Origin: Sphingomonas sp. UNC305MFCol5.2
GTDB taxonomy: Bacteria; Pseudomonadota; Alphaproteobacteria; Sphingomonadales; Sphingomonadaceae
Direction of reading: 5' to 3'
NCBI RefSeq assembly: GCF_000712135.1
Contig: NZ_JOOE01000004.1
Location: 374,501 to 438,500 of the forward strand
DNA length: 64,000 nt
This document shows positions 8,606-16,481 of this stretch, piece after piece. Every line of letters starts with the position of its first letter. The stretch's first letter is position 1. A program made the translations under genes and the position numbers. The notes under the pieces were generated by a model. It saw nothing but the letters and a program-made list of their open reading frames with translations. It was not told the origin of the DNA and did no database searches.

Positions 8606-9028
8606 ATGAACGCACCACGAACGATCATCGAGACGCTCGGCCTTTCGCCGCATCCGGAAGGCGGCTGGTACCGCGAGACGTGGCGTGCCGAGGCGGCGGA
8701 AGGCGGGCGATCGGGCGCCACTGCGATCCATTTCCTGCTCGAGCACGGCCAGCGATCGCACTGGCACCGAGTCGATGCCGCCGAGCTCTGGCTGTGGCAC
8801 GCCGGGTCGCCGCTCGAACTGCTGGTCGAGCAGGAAGACGGCGCAGTCGCGACGATCGCGCTTGGCGGCGACGTGACCCGGGGCTATGCGCCCCAATGGC
8901 TGGTGCCGGCGAATCGCTGGCAATCGACCGAAGCGCGCTCCGGCTGGGCGCTGGTGAGCTGCGTGGTCGTCCCCGGCTTCGAATTCCATGGCTTCGAGCT
9001 CGCCGCACCCGGATGGGCGCCGGATTAG
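8606..9028 (+). CDS. Cupin-fold protein, DUF985 family
   Basis: 140 residues from MNAPRTIIE. The motif HPEGGWYRETWR near residue 12 and the central HFLLEHGQRSHWHRVDAAELW are the signature of the DUF985 cupin family, whose beta-barrel has a sugar- or metal-binding pocket. The C-terminal GFEFHGFELA matches the family end. The start was chosen because earlier in-frame codons lie in an A/T-rich promoter-like stretch. It is a soluble cytosolic protein with no assigned reaction. Confidence 0.85.
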   Translation: MNAPRTIIETLGLSPHPEGGWYRETWRAEAAEGGRSGATAIHFLLEHGQRSHWHRVDAAELWLWHAGSPLELLVEQEDGAVATIALGGDVTRGYAPQWLVPANRWQSTEARSGWALVSCVVVPGFEFHGFELAAPGWAPD

Positions 9029-9050
9029 CGCCCGGATCCTTCTGTCCCCG

Positions 9051-9068
9051 TTATTCACGTTATCCACA
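9051..9068 (+). promoter_or_regulatory. Tandem DnaA-box-like 9-mers
   Basis: Two adjacent direct 9-mers, TTATTCACG at 9051 and TTATCCACA at 9060. The second is the perfect bacterial DnaA-box consensus and the first differs by two bases. They lie just downstream of the cupin gene and about 60 bases before the structured-RNA candidate. Binding is inferred from motif match alone. The surrounding DNA is not AT-rich and no replication genes are adjacent, so an origin is not claimed. Confidence 0.45.
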
Positions 9069-9124
9069 GGCATGGGGCACCATTTCATGCTTTGCGCGAC
9101 TCGGGATCGATGACAGCATCAGTC

Positions 9125-9735
9125 TTGTAAGGAAGGCGGTTCGGCAGAGGGAAACCAAAGCGGAACCAACGACTTACACGGACCGAACGAGTGCAGGTGC
9201 CTTCGGGAAACCACCTCGAACGGGACGGGGAGACGAGAGCGACGGTAGTTGCGAGAACAAGGCGATGCGCAAGCGTCGCGGCGGTTTCGAGAGACGCCGG
9301 AGCAGGCTGGACCGGATGCGGAAGCAAGCGCGCAAGCGCTGGCCGAGGCGAAGGATCAGCTGGTGGACGAGGCCGAAGCCGATAGGCCCGCGCAAGCGGC
9401 AGATCGACGGAAGGATCGACCCGAAGAGCGAAGCCCAAGGCATTGGCCACCGCGCAAGCGAGAAGCCGAAGCCGATGGATCACTCGGGAAATCGTATCCA
9501 GCAAGGCTCCATGGTTTCGCCTTCGGGTGAAATCATGAAGCGGGCCACCGAAGGCCGGAAAGGAAGCTCGTTTCCTCGGAAACAGGCAATCAGCCGGCCC
9601 CGGTGACCGACGCGAAGCTCGCATGCCCTTGCCGGCGCGAGTGGAGCATGCCGCCGAAACCAGGCAATTCGTCCTTCGGGATGGAAGGCTGAAGTCCGGT
9701 GACATGGGGACTGGCAGCAATGCCGGTCCCCTTTT
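9125..9735 (+). ncRNA. Candidate large structured non-coding RNA (about 600 nt)
   Basis: No frame here looks like a real protein. Instead the + strand holds a series of hairpins capped by stable RNA tetraloops. They are 9262-9279 (7 bp, GCAA), 9280-9298 (CGAG loop, one bulge), 9327-9340 (5 bp, GCAA), 9388-9399 (4 bp, GCAA), 9451-9460 (3 bp, GCAA), 9511-9536 (11 bp, TTCG), 9561-9576 (6 bp, CTCG) and 9670-9683 (5 bp, TTCG). The tetraloops and the closing U-run make sense only on the + strand. It ends in an intrinsic terminator at 9706-9735. I could not match it to RNase P, tmRNA, 6S, SRP or self-splicing introns. The 5' end is approximate and no clear promoter was found. Confidence 0.65.
9706..9735 (+). 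terminator. Rho-independent terminator of the structured-RNA candidate
   Basis: GGGGACTGGCA (9706-9716), a GCAA loop and TGCCGGTCCCC (9721-9731) form an 11-bp stem with one G-U pair, followed directly by TTTT. It points along the + strand. The nearest upstream protein gene on that strand ends 680 bases earlier, which implies a separate transcript ending here. Confidence 0.85.
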
Positions 9736-9837
9736 GCGTTTCCGGGCACGTGCCGCCCCGTTTCGTGCATCGCCTCGCGCGCTGATGACCCACCGCCTTT
9801 CTCCCGCTAAGATACGCGAAAATCGAGAGGAACCTGG

Positions 9838-10254
9838 ATGGGTGGCGTTTTCGAGCGGTTCGCGCAGGCAGTCGCGGGATGGGCGGGGCGGCCGAGCGCG
9901 TTCACATTGGCCTTCCTGATCGTCGTCGGCTGGGGATTGAGCGGGCCCGTGTTCGCCTGGTCCGACACGTGGCAGCTGGTGATCAACACCGGCACGACGA
10001 TCGTCACCTTCCTGATGGTGTTCCTGATCCAGAACGCGCAGAATCGCGACGGCGCGGCGATCCAGGCCAAGCTCGACGAGCTGATCCGCGCGCTCGATAC
10101 CGGCCGCAACGAATTCATCGGGATCGAGCATCTCGGCGAGAAGGAGCTGATCGCGATCCGCGACAAGCTCGAGCGCGAATGCGGGCGCGAGATGCCCGAG
10201 CGGCACGAAGGCGTCGCCCGTCTGCTCCGGCGTCGTGGCAGGCGCATGCCATAG
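9838..10254 (+). CDS. Low-affinity iron permease family membrane protein
   Basis: 138 residues. Family traits are the N-terminal FERFAQAVAGWAGRPSAF followed by two membrane helices (FLIVVGWGLSGPVF and INTGTTIVTFLMVFLIQNAQNRD), then an amphipathic KLDELIRAL segment and the conserved NEFIGIEHLGEKEL. Bacterial members are much shorter than the yeast Fet4 permease after which the family is named, so iron transport is not assured. The preceding GAGAGGAACCTGG supplies the ribosome-binding site. Confidence 0.83.
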   Translation: MGGVFERFAQAVAGWAGRPSAFTLAFLIVVGWGLSGPVFAWSDTWQLVINTGTTIVTFLMVFLIQNAQNRDGAAIQAKLDELIRALDTGRNEFIGIEHLGEKELIAIRDKLERECGREMPERHEGVARLLRRRGRRMP

Positions 10255-10341
10255 CCGCAGGGCATTAGCGAGTGCGTGCACGCTTATTGCCGAGATGCGC
10301 GGGAACGGGCCAGATTGCAGGGTCCGGACGTGGAGGAAAAT

Positions 10342-11208
10342 GTGGGTTTCGAACAGCCTGGGCTGCGTAGCGGCGTCGAGGACGACGACTATGTGACGAA
10401 GTTCCGGCGCGACGGCTATGCCGTGCTGCGCGGCTTCTTCGACCGCCAGGAAATCGCCGAGATCGGCGCCGCGATCGACCAGATCCACGCCGAGGGCGTC
10501 GCGCACGGACGCAGCTTCCGTCACGGCAACCTCTTCTACAACGTCACGCCGGGCGGGGATGGCGCGCCGCTGGTGCGGATGGTGCAATGGCCGTCTTATC
10601 ACCAGCCGGTGCTCGATCGTGTCCGGCGCGACCCGCGCTTCGCGGCGATGCTCGCGCCGCTGATCGGCGGCGACGTCAAGCAGATCATCAACCAGCTCCA
10701 CTGGAAGGCGCCGGGCGGGATGGGCGATTTCGCGTGGCATCAGGATTCGCGCTTCCGCAAGCCTGACGAATGCTATCGCAATCTCGGCACTTCCTATGTC
10801 CAGACCGGTCTCGCGATCGATCCGCACAATCCGCAATCGGGCGGGATGCGCTTCATCCCGCGCAGCCATCTCAAGGGCGATCTCGACCTCGATACCTCGA
10901 CCGAAGTGCTCGGCAACGCGATGGCCGACGACGTGCTGGAGGGCGTGGGCCTCTCGTCCGCCGACGTGATCGACCTCGACCTCGCGCCAGGCGATCTCGC
11001 TTTGTGGAACCCCTATCTGGTGCACGGATCGGGCACCAACCGCTCGGATCATCAGCGCCGGCTCTACATCAACGGCTATGTCCGGGCCGCGGATTGCGAC
11101 CGCGGCGAATGGGCGTTCCGCGGCGGAGAGCCGGTGCCGTTCGGCCCCGCACCGGCGTTGGTCCATTACGAGGAACTGCGCGAGCGCGGCGATCCGCATT
11201 ACGTTTGA
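10342..11208 (+). CDS. Phytanoyl-CoA dioxygenase (PhyH) family protein
   Basis: 288 residues from the GTG at 10342, chosen because GGAGG lies five bases upstream; an earlier GTG at 10276 has none. Non-haem iron(II)/2-oxoglutarate dioxygenase fold. DFAWHQDSRF supplies the HxD iron ligands, HGSGTN the distal histidine, and RRLYINGYV the arginine region that binds 2-oxoglutarate. Members hydroxylate varied small molecules, and the substrate here is unknown. It is a free-standing gene. Confidence 0.87.
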   Translation: MGFEQPGLRSGVEDDDYVTKFRRDGYAVLRGFFDRQEIAEIGAAIDQIHAEGVAHGRSFRHGNLFYNVTPGGDGAPLVRMVQWPSYHQPVLDRVRRDPRFAAMLAPLIGGDVKQIINQLHWKAPGGMGDFAWHQDSRFRKPDECYRNLGTSYVQTGLAIDPHNPQSGGMRFIPRSHLKGDLDLDTSTEVLGNAMADDVLEGVGLSSADVIDLDLAPGDLALWNPYLVHGSGTNRSDHQRRLYINGYVRAADCDRGEWAFRGGEPVPFGPAPALVHYEELRERGDPHYV

Positions 11209-11799
11209 GCGCGGGCGCTGATCCGCCGGCGCAAGGGCGATTACCAACCGGAAGGTTGGCCCCCGTGATGCCCAACCTTCCGGTTGGCACCGCAAAGTGC
11301 GGATTGCGCGGATTTCGGGTATTGCTGACGATATGCCGGTTGACGAAGTTGACTAGTCCTCCGCGCGCGCGCGGCAAGCGATGAACCGGAGGGCGGAGGT
11401 ATCGCGCGGGAATCCTGCTGGTCGCTCATGTGCGAACGGGAGCAGAACAAATCCTACATTGCCAGCGCATAAAGGCAGCGGTGGAGTGACTAGGGATGCG
11501 GAGGCGCAAGCCCAGAGGTGGCGGCAGCTTCCAAGGCACGGACAAACTCCATGCCGTGTCTGACTTCGGGTGGGAAGCGGACCGTCCGGTCCGCGGCGGC
11601 GCCCGTTGTTTTCGGACGCTCAATCAGTCGGAGCCATTCTCGTGGCGCAGTGCCGGCGAATGATCTGCGGTGGGCGATATTGACGGCCCAATTCAGTTGA
11701 CGCTCAGGAAAGGAACCGCGCCGCGCCACGATGCGGTACGCCCGGCTGTAGCATCGCCCATGCGGCGAAGCCATGACGGCTGCCTGCCGGACGACGTCC
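11209..11799. other. Convergent intergenic region with composite repeat
   Basis: 591 bases between two convergent genes. The left half (about 11243-11470) is copy 1 of a composite repeat described separately. The right half (11490-11774) has weak overlapping open frames on both strands. The minus frame (94 codons) contains LNWAVNIAHRRSFAGT but has no ribosome-binding site or recognisable domain. I see no confident gene. Confidence 0.6.
11243..11470. repeat. Composite repeat with GAAC-N7-GAAC box, copy 1
   Basis: Left part: paired CCAACC...GGTTGG palindromes (around 11243-11288). Middle: TGCCGGTTGACGAAGTTGAC, nearly identical to 43287-43306. Then a CGCGCGCG tract. Right part: GCTCATGTGCGAAC, then GAAC-N7-GAAC (11434-11448) and AACAAATCCTACATTGCCAG. 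On the other strand the box reads GTTC-N7-GTTC, the LexA operator form of alphaproteobacteria. It sits between convergent gene ends, so it is not an ordinary promoter of a neighbour. Confidence 0.65.
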
Positions 11800-12525
11800 T
11801 CAGCGCGTCAGCAGAAAGCCGACCAGCAGCATGAACGCAGCGCCCTCCAGCAATCCCAACGCAACCTGCACGAAGGCCCGGAGAAGGCCGAAGACCCGGC
11901 GCATGGCGAACCATCGCGTTTCCACCGCGAAGAAATAGATGATGCTCGCCACGATCAGCGCCCGACCGGCGAGGTGCACCGGCGCGACGGCAACCAACGC
12001 GAGACTGGTTCCAAGGCCGAGCCCGAGCGCGAATACCGCCGCGGGATAGCATTGCTCGTAGAAGGGCTGCCGCAGCGAGACCCGGTCCAGCTTCATGCCG
12101 CAACCCCGCACCAGACGGGCGGCGAGGAACAAGGGAAAGGCAGCGAACACGACGACCCGGAGCACCAGTGCACTGAAATTGTCGCTGACCAACGAGGCCA
12201 ATCCGTGTTGGTTCGCGACGATGGCGTCGGTCTGGCCCAGCGCCGTCGACACGGCGTGCGCCAGCAAGAGCGCCAATGCGAGGAAAAGCGGCGGACTGAG
12301 CAATGCAGCATATTGCTGATCGTCGGGGAGCAACGTCTGCGCCTCGATTTCTTCCATAGTGCGGAAGGGATGGATGGCAGAACGCCAAAGGGTGATCGGA
12401 AAGAACAGGAGCCAGCTCATCACTTCGTAAAGAAGCTCGTCGAGCGAATTGAGCCACTTCATGAAGTCCATGCCGGCATCATGGATCGCCCCGCCGGGCG
12501 CCGCAACGCGCAATTCGGCAGCCAT
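11800..12525 (-). CDS. Hypothetical multi-spanning membrane protein
   Basis: 241 residues. Hydrophobic helices at about residues 35-48 (LLFFPITLWR), 75-92 (SPPLFLALALLLAHAV), 115-135 (ALVLRVVVFAAFPLFLAARLV), 160-180, 185-198 and 210-238 suggest five or six spans. It weakly recalls Yip1/permease-domain proteins. The start is uncertain: the methionine at residue 19 (12471) is an alternative and neither has a clear Shine-Dalgarno. No function is assigned. Confidence 0.68.
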   Translation of the reverse strand: MAAELRVAAPGGAIHDAGMDFMKWLNSLDELLYEVMSWLLFFPITLWRSAIHPFRTMEEIEAQTLLPDDQQYAALLSPPLFLALALLLAHAVSTALGQTDAIVANQHGLASLVSDNFSALVLRVVVFAAFPLFLAARLVRGCGMKLDRVSLRQPFYEQCYPAAVFALGLGLGTSLALVAVAPVHLAGRALIVASIIYFFAVETRWFAMRRVFGLLRAFVQVALGLLEGAAFMLLVGFLLTR

Positions 12526-12786
12526 TGTGCGCTAGCTGTCGCCCCAAGACGATTGGCGACCGCCAGCTATCGAGGGTCTCGCGCCAAGAAAACAGATCGG
12601 CGACTAGCCGCCCAACTTCGGTCGTGAATCAGAGCAGCGGTGATGGCCGCTTCTAGGGAGGGGCAAATCTATCTCCAATGACCCGCATCGGGGCGTTAGC
12701 GGACCGGCGGCTTTCGGTGTCCTCTTTTTCGGCGGGTAACGTCCGGACCGAGTGGAAAGCGAACAGGCGAAACGGTAGCTTAATGT

Positions 12787-13071
12787 GTGGACTTCTCGGC
12801 TATCCTGATTCTGCCTTTCAGCGCGATTGTCGCCTTCGCAATCCTGTTGGGGGCTGCAATGCTCGATCGGCCAGCGCCCCGCCTGATATGGCCATGCGTA
12901 TTCTCCACGGTCGTTGCGGCTCTTTTATTCCTTCGTTTTCCCGACGTTTCGGCGCTGGGCATCTGGCTATTCGCCTTGTTTGGACTGGCATTCTCTGCGG
13001 CCATCGGAACCGTCATAGGGGGACTAACGGCACGAACCATCGTCAGGGTCATCGCCGCGCCAAGACGGTGA
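12787..13071 (+). CDS. Small hypothetical membrane protein (94 aa)
   Basis: GTG start. Three hydrophobic segments are visible: ILILPFSAIVAFAILLGAAML, LIWPCVFSTVVAALLFLRF and GIWLFALFGLAFSAAIGTVIGGL. It ends with a basic TIVRVIAAPRR. No recognisable family. It lies alone between a leftward membrane protein and a leftward subtilase. Base composition is slightly less GC-rich than its neighbours. Confidence 0.5.
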   Translation: MDFSAILILPFSAIVAFAILLGAAMLDRPAPRLIWPCVFSTVVAALLFLRFPDVSALGIWLFALFGLAFSAAIGTVIGGLTARTIVRVIAAPRR

Positions 13072-13160
13072 TAGACAGGTTGAACGCCGGGTAATCAGGT
13101 AGCCATGAATGGCCGCAATTCGGGGCGTTGTGGCCGACCGACAGTCGTCAGCCGCATGCG

Positions 13161-13970
13161 TTACTTCCCCGCCATCGTCCGCGATGCGAGGAAGTGCGCG
13201 GTTTCGAGCGGCACTGCGAACGACGTGCCCGTGCCGGTGACCGCGCGGCCGTCGATGGCGGCGGTGGGGACCTTCACGCCGAGCTGCCAGGCATAGTTAT
13301 AGCCCTGGGGCGTCGTGTCGGGGCGGTTGGTGCCGCTCCATGGCTTGCCGTCGGAATCGATCGCGCCGACCAGGACGGCGTTGGGATAGGCGGCGCGCGC
13401 CGGGCCGAGATTGCCGGGATGGTCGTAGCCGTTATTGCCGGCGGCGAGGACGACGCGGATGCCCTTGGCGGCGGCATCGGCGATCGCGGCGGTGATCGAC
13501 GGATCCTTGTCGAGCGCGAGCGAGATGTTGATCGCGTCGACGCCGAGTTCGGTGGCGCGGCGGATCGCCCGGGCGACGGGCGCCGCCGAGGGCTGACACG
13601 GCGGATTGGCGCCCGCCGGGCAGCCGGCGGGATCGTCGATGCGCAGCGAGATGATGTCGACCTGGCCGTGCGCGGCGCGCGCGAGGATCGTCGCGACCAT
13701 CGTGCCGTGATCGTAGCGCGGCTGGAATTCGGGGCGGCCGGGATTCGAGGCCATGTCATATTCGGCAGAGACGAGCCCGACGAGTTCGGACGTTTTCGCG
13801 ACGCCGCTGTCGATGATCGCCACGCGCGGGCGCGGGATCAATGTGGCAACCGGCGGCGCGGCGACCGGCGCCACGGTGACGGGTGCCGGCGCGACGACGG
13901 GCGCAACTGTTTCGAGCAATGCGACGAACGACAGGAAAAGTGTGTTCACGTACCCCGACCCCCCGGTCAA
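13161..13970 (-). CDS. Subtilisin-like serine peptidase (S8 family), exported
   Basis: 269 residues, a minimal subtilase. The catalytic triad is visible: Asp in VAIIDSG (residue 54), His in YDHGTMVA (88) and Ser in GTGTSFAVP (250). The oxyanion Asn lies in AAGNNGYDHPG. The N-terminus (hydrophobic VNTLFLSFVALLE, then a Pro/Val/Ala linker) looks like a signal or anchor. A GTG at residue 8 (13949), preceded by a G-rich stretch, may be the real start. The probable role is secreted or periplasmic proteolysis. Confidence 0.87.
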   Translation of the reverse strand: MTGGSGYVNTLFLSFVALLETVAPVVAPAPVTVAPVAAPPVATLIPRPRVAIIDSGVAKTSELVGLVSAEYDMASNPGRPEFQPRYDHGTMVATILARAAHGQVDIISLRIDDPAGCPAGANPPCQPSAAPVARAIRRATELGVDAINISLALDKDPSITAAIADAAAKGIRVVLAAGNNGYDHPGNLGPARAAYPNAVLVGAIDSDGKPWSGTNRPDTTPQGYNYAWQLGVKVPTAAIDGRAVTGTGTSFAVPLETAHFLASRTMAGK

Positions 13971-14060
13971 AGCGATTCACTTCGTTCTCGCTATCCTACC
14001 GAGCTTTGCGGCGGGATTGCGGTGATGTGCGGGGTTTGCGGTTAATAATTCGTATACCAA

Positions 14061-15218
14061 TCAGCGGGGTGGGGCGGCGAGGGACTCCTCGATCGGCGTG
14101 AAGGCCGAGCGGATGCCGGTTGTGTCGGGCACGTCGGTGGCGAAGAAGGCGATGCCGGTGCCCGCGGCGCGGTCGAGCCAGAGGCCAGAACGCAAGCCAT
14201 AGGCCTCGCCGCCATGGCCGAGGCGTGGGCGGCTGTCGCCGAACAGATTGTCGCTGCAGCCGGATCGGGTGGTTGGGAGGAACGTCATTGCGAGGCCGTA
14301 GCTGCAATAAAAACCGTTGCTCGTGTCGCCGTTGCTGCCGGCGAAGGTCCATAAAGGCGTTTCGAGCAAAGCCACCGATCGGGGCGTGAGCAGGCGGACG
14401 CCGTCGACCTTGCCGTTGCCGAGCAGAAGGCGGCCGATCCTGGCCAGTCCGCGCGCGGAGATGCGCAGGCCGCCCTGGGGCGAGAAGATCGCGCCATTGG
14501 CTCCGGCGCGCCATCTGGCGAGATCGCAGCTGCCGTCGGTCGCGGGAGTCACCGCACAGGCGGGCGCGGCGCCCTTATGGTCGTCCTTGGTGGGTTGCCT
14601 CGACCGGTAGATCGTCACCGCGCGGGCGGCGGTCGCGGGCGCGCAGCTTGCCCAATTGTAACAGGCGTCGAGTTTGAGGGGGCCGAGCACCAGCCGGTCC
14701 ATCAGCTTGTCGAAGCGCTCGCCGGTGGCGCGCTCCATCACCGCGGCGATCACCGGGAAATTGAAGTTGGTGTAGCGGAAGAAAGTGCCCGGCGCGTGTT
14801 CGGAATCCCATGCCTTGGGGTCGGCGAGTATTCCGGCCATGTCGGCGTCGAGCGGGAGGACGTAATCGACATTGTCGGTGAGGCTCGATCGATGCGAGAG
14901 CAAAAGGCGGAGCGTGATCGGCGTGTCGGGGAAGGCGGGGTTGCGCAGCTTCCAGCCGAGCGTCTTCGAGACATCGGCGTCGAGGTTCAGCCTGCCTTGC
15001 TCGACCAGCCGCAGCACGCCGATCGCGACGACCAGCTTCGAGACCGAGGCGACGCGGACGGGATCGTCGGGGGTGATCGGCCGCTTTGCCGCGAGATCGG
15101 CAAAGCCCGACACCGACACCGCAGTCTCGCGCTTGCGATCGAAGGCGATGCGGACGCTGGCAACGGGTTCGGGAGCGGTCTGCGGCAGTGCCGCGAGGAG
15201 CAGGGCCGGGAGCAACAT
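14061..15218 (-). CDS. Serine hydrolase, beta-lactamase/D,D-peptidase (class C) family
   Basis: 385 residues with a signal peptide ([18 protein letters not shown]). The catalytic SxxK is in VASVSKLVV near residue 61, the YxN-type tyrosine in FRYTNFNF, and a C-terminal GHGGEAYGL substitutes for the KTG box. Members include beta-lactamases, D-aminopeptidases and esterases. It is divergent from the LysR gene with a 56-base gap and adjoins the D-glutamate/cell-wall cluster, so a role on D-amino-acid peptides is plausible but inferred. Confidence 0.85.
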   Translation of the reverse strand: MLLPALLLAALPQTAPEPVASVRIAFDRKRETAVSVSGFADLAAKRPITPDDPVRVASVSKLVVAIGVLRLVEQGRLNLDADVSKTLGWKLRNPAFPDTPITLRLLLSHRSSLTDNVDYVLPLDADMAGILADPKAWDSEHAPGTFFRYTNFNFPVIAAVMERATGERFDKLMDRLVLGPLKLDACYNWASCAPATAARAVTIYRSRQPTKDDHKGAAPACAVTPATDGSCDLARWRAGANGAIFSPQGGLRISARGLARIGRLLLGNGKVDGVRLLTPRSVALLETPLWTFAGSNGDTSNGFYCSYGLAMTFLPTTRSGCSDNLFGDSRPRLGHGGEAYGLRSGLWLDRAAGTGIAFFATDVPDTTGIRSAFTPIEESLAAPPR

Positions 15219-15274
15219 GCGGCCACGATGACGGGCGCTTTCCCTTTTCGCAAATCGCGATACTCTTCGGACCC

Positions 15275-16159
15275 ATGAACTTACGGCATATCGAGATCTT
15301 CCACGCCGTCTATGTGAACGGCTCGGTCAGCGGCGCGGCGCGCGCGCTCAACGTGTCGCAACCCTCGGTGTCGAAGATGCTGCGGCATGCGGAATCCTTG
15401 CTCGGCTTCCAGCTCTTCCAGCGGACCAACGGCCGGCTGGTGCCGACCGAGGATGCGCATACCCTTTTCACTGAAGTCTCGGAGATCCAGGACCGCGTTT
15501 ATGCGCTGCGCGAGGCGGGCAAGAATCTGCGGCGCGGGGCGGGGGGCATGCTTCGGGTTTCGGCACTGCCGAGCCTGGCGCTGCAGGCGCTGCCCACGGC
15601 GGTGGCACTGTTCCTGAAGACGCACGAGAACGTCAAGTTCGACCTGCAGACTGTGCACCACGACGATCTGCTGCGGAAATTGTTCGAACGCGAGACCGAC
15701 ATCGCCATCGCCTATGAAGTGCCTCCCGCGGCGCCGATCGACCACAAGCCGCTGGGCGAAGGCGAATTGGTGGTGTTCTATCGCGAGCAGGACATGCCCG
15801 ATGCGCCGCCGCGCTGCGACATGACCTGCCTCAAAGGGCATCGCTTCATCAGCCTCGCGACCAGCGGCCCGATGGGACAGCTCTTCACGCAGGAGGTCCA
15901 GCGGCAGGGCATCGTCCTCGACGAGGTGATCCTAGCGCGGACCTTCTATATCGCCGCGGCACTCGTGCAGCAGGGCGTGGGGATGACCGTGGTCGACAGT
16001 TTCACGGCGCAGGCCTCGCTCGCGCCGGGGCTGGCGATGCGGCCGCTGAAACCGCCGATCACCTTCGGCGTTCATGCGATGTACCTGCACAATCGGCCGC
16101 TCACTGCGCTCGCGACCGATTTCCTCAAGACGCTGCGGAGCGTGATCGACGTCGCGTAA
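15275..16159 (+). CDS. LysR-family transcriptional regulator, candidate DgcR
   Basis: 294 residues. The N-terminal winged helix-turn-helix ([20 protein letters not shown], then [17 protein letters not shown]) is typical LysR. The remainder is the periplasmic-binding-like effector domain (residues about 90-290). It lies immediately upstream of dgcN-dgcA on the same strand and divergent from a serine hydrolase. In characterised D-glutamate clusters a regulator DgcR accompanies dgcN-dgcA; that equivalence is inferred here from position. The start at MNLRHIE matches the family. Confidence 0.9.
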   Translation: MNLRHIEIFHAVYVNGSVSGAARALNVSQPSVSKMLRHAESLLGFQLFQRTNGRLVPTEDAHTLFTEVSEIQDRVYALREAGKNLRRGAGGMLRVSALPSLALQALPTAVALFLKTHENVKFDLQTVHHDDLLRKLFERETDIAIAYEVPPAAPIDHKPLGEGELVVFYREQDMPDAPPRCDMTCLKGHRFISLATSGPMGQLFTQEVQRQGIVLDEVILARTFYIAAALVQQGVGMTVVDSFTAQASLAPGLAMRPLKPPITFGVHAMYLHNRPLTALATDFLKTLRSVIDVA

Positions 16160-16481
16160 GGTACGATGATCGCATGTCCGTTCGTCCTGAGTAGCCGTCG
16201 AGTAGGAGCGAAGCTCCGGATCGAGACTGCGCATCGAAGGACAGGTTGTGCAGGTCCAACTATGCCTCGATAATGCGCGGGTGAACCGTGCCCCGCACGG
16301 TTCAGGATCGCGCGGGGCGCGATCCGACCCGCACATCTCGATACGCCCCTGCGCGGCTACTCGGCCTCTACTCGGCACGAACGGGTGAGAGGCGACATAA
16401 AGGGCCATAACGACGGGCTATGCCGGGCGCCGCAGACGTTATGCGCAGACTTTTGGGCACGCGCGATACGGAAGGGCCGTG
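16160..16481. other. Intergenic region with two tandem perfect hairpins
   Basis: Gap between the LysR gene and dgcN. It contains a TCCTGAGTAGCCGTCGAGTA-type stretch (16194 on), then two back-to-back perfect 9-bp stems with 3-base loops: 16283-16303 (GAACCGTGC/GCACGGTTC) and 16305-16325 (GGATCGCGC/GCGCGATCC). No U-run follows, so they are not classic terminators. A GGAAGGG ribosome-binding site for dgcN lies at the right end. Confidence 0.6.

Noticed and set aside
9029..9130. Chromosomal replication origin
   Set aside because: Only two DnaA boxes, no AT-rich unwinding region, and no hemE, parAB, dnaN or similar neighbours.
8680..9606. 308-codon frame running from the cupin gene into the RNA candidate
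   Set aside because: The first third is a shifted frame of the DUF985 gene, and the remainder is Arg/Lys-rich without domains. Hairpins explain the sequence better.
9125..9735. RNase P RNA, tmRNA or group II intron
   Set aside because: The GAGGAAAGTCCGGGC and ACAGAA...GGCTTA RNase P signatures, tRNA-like ends, and a domain V-like hairpin were looked for and not found.
9085..11295. 736-codon minus-strand open frame
   Set aside because: It lies antisense to the PhyH and iron-permease genes and the RNA candidate. The composition is that of a GC-rich shadow frame and no domain is recognisable.
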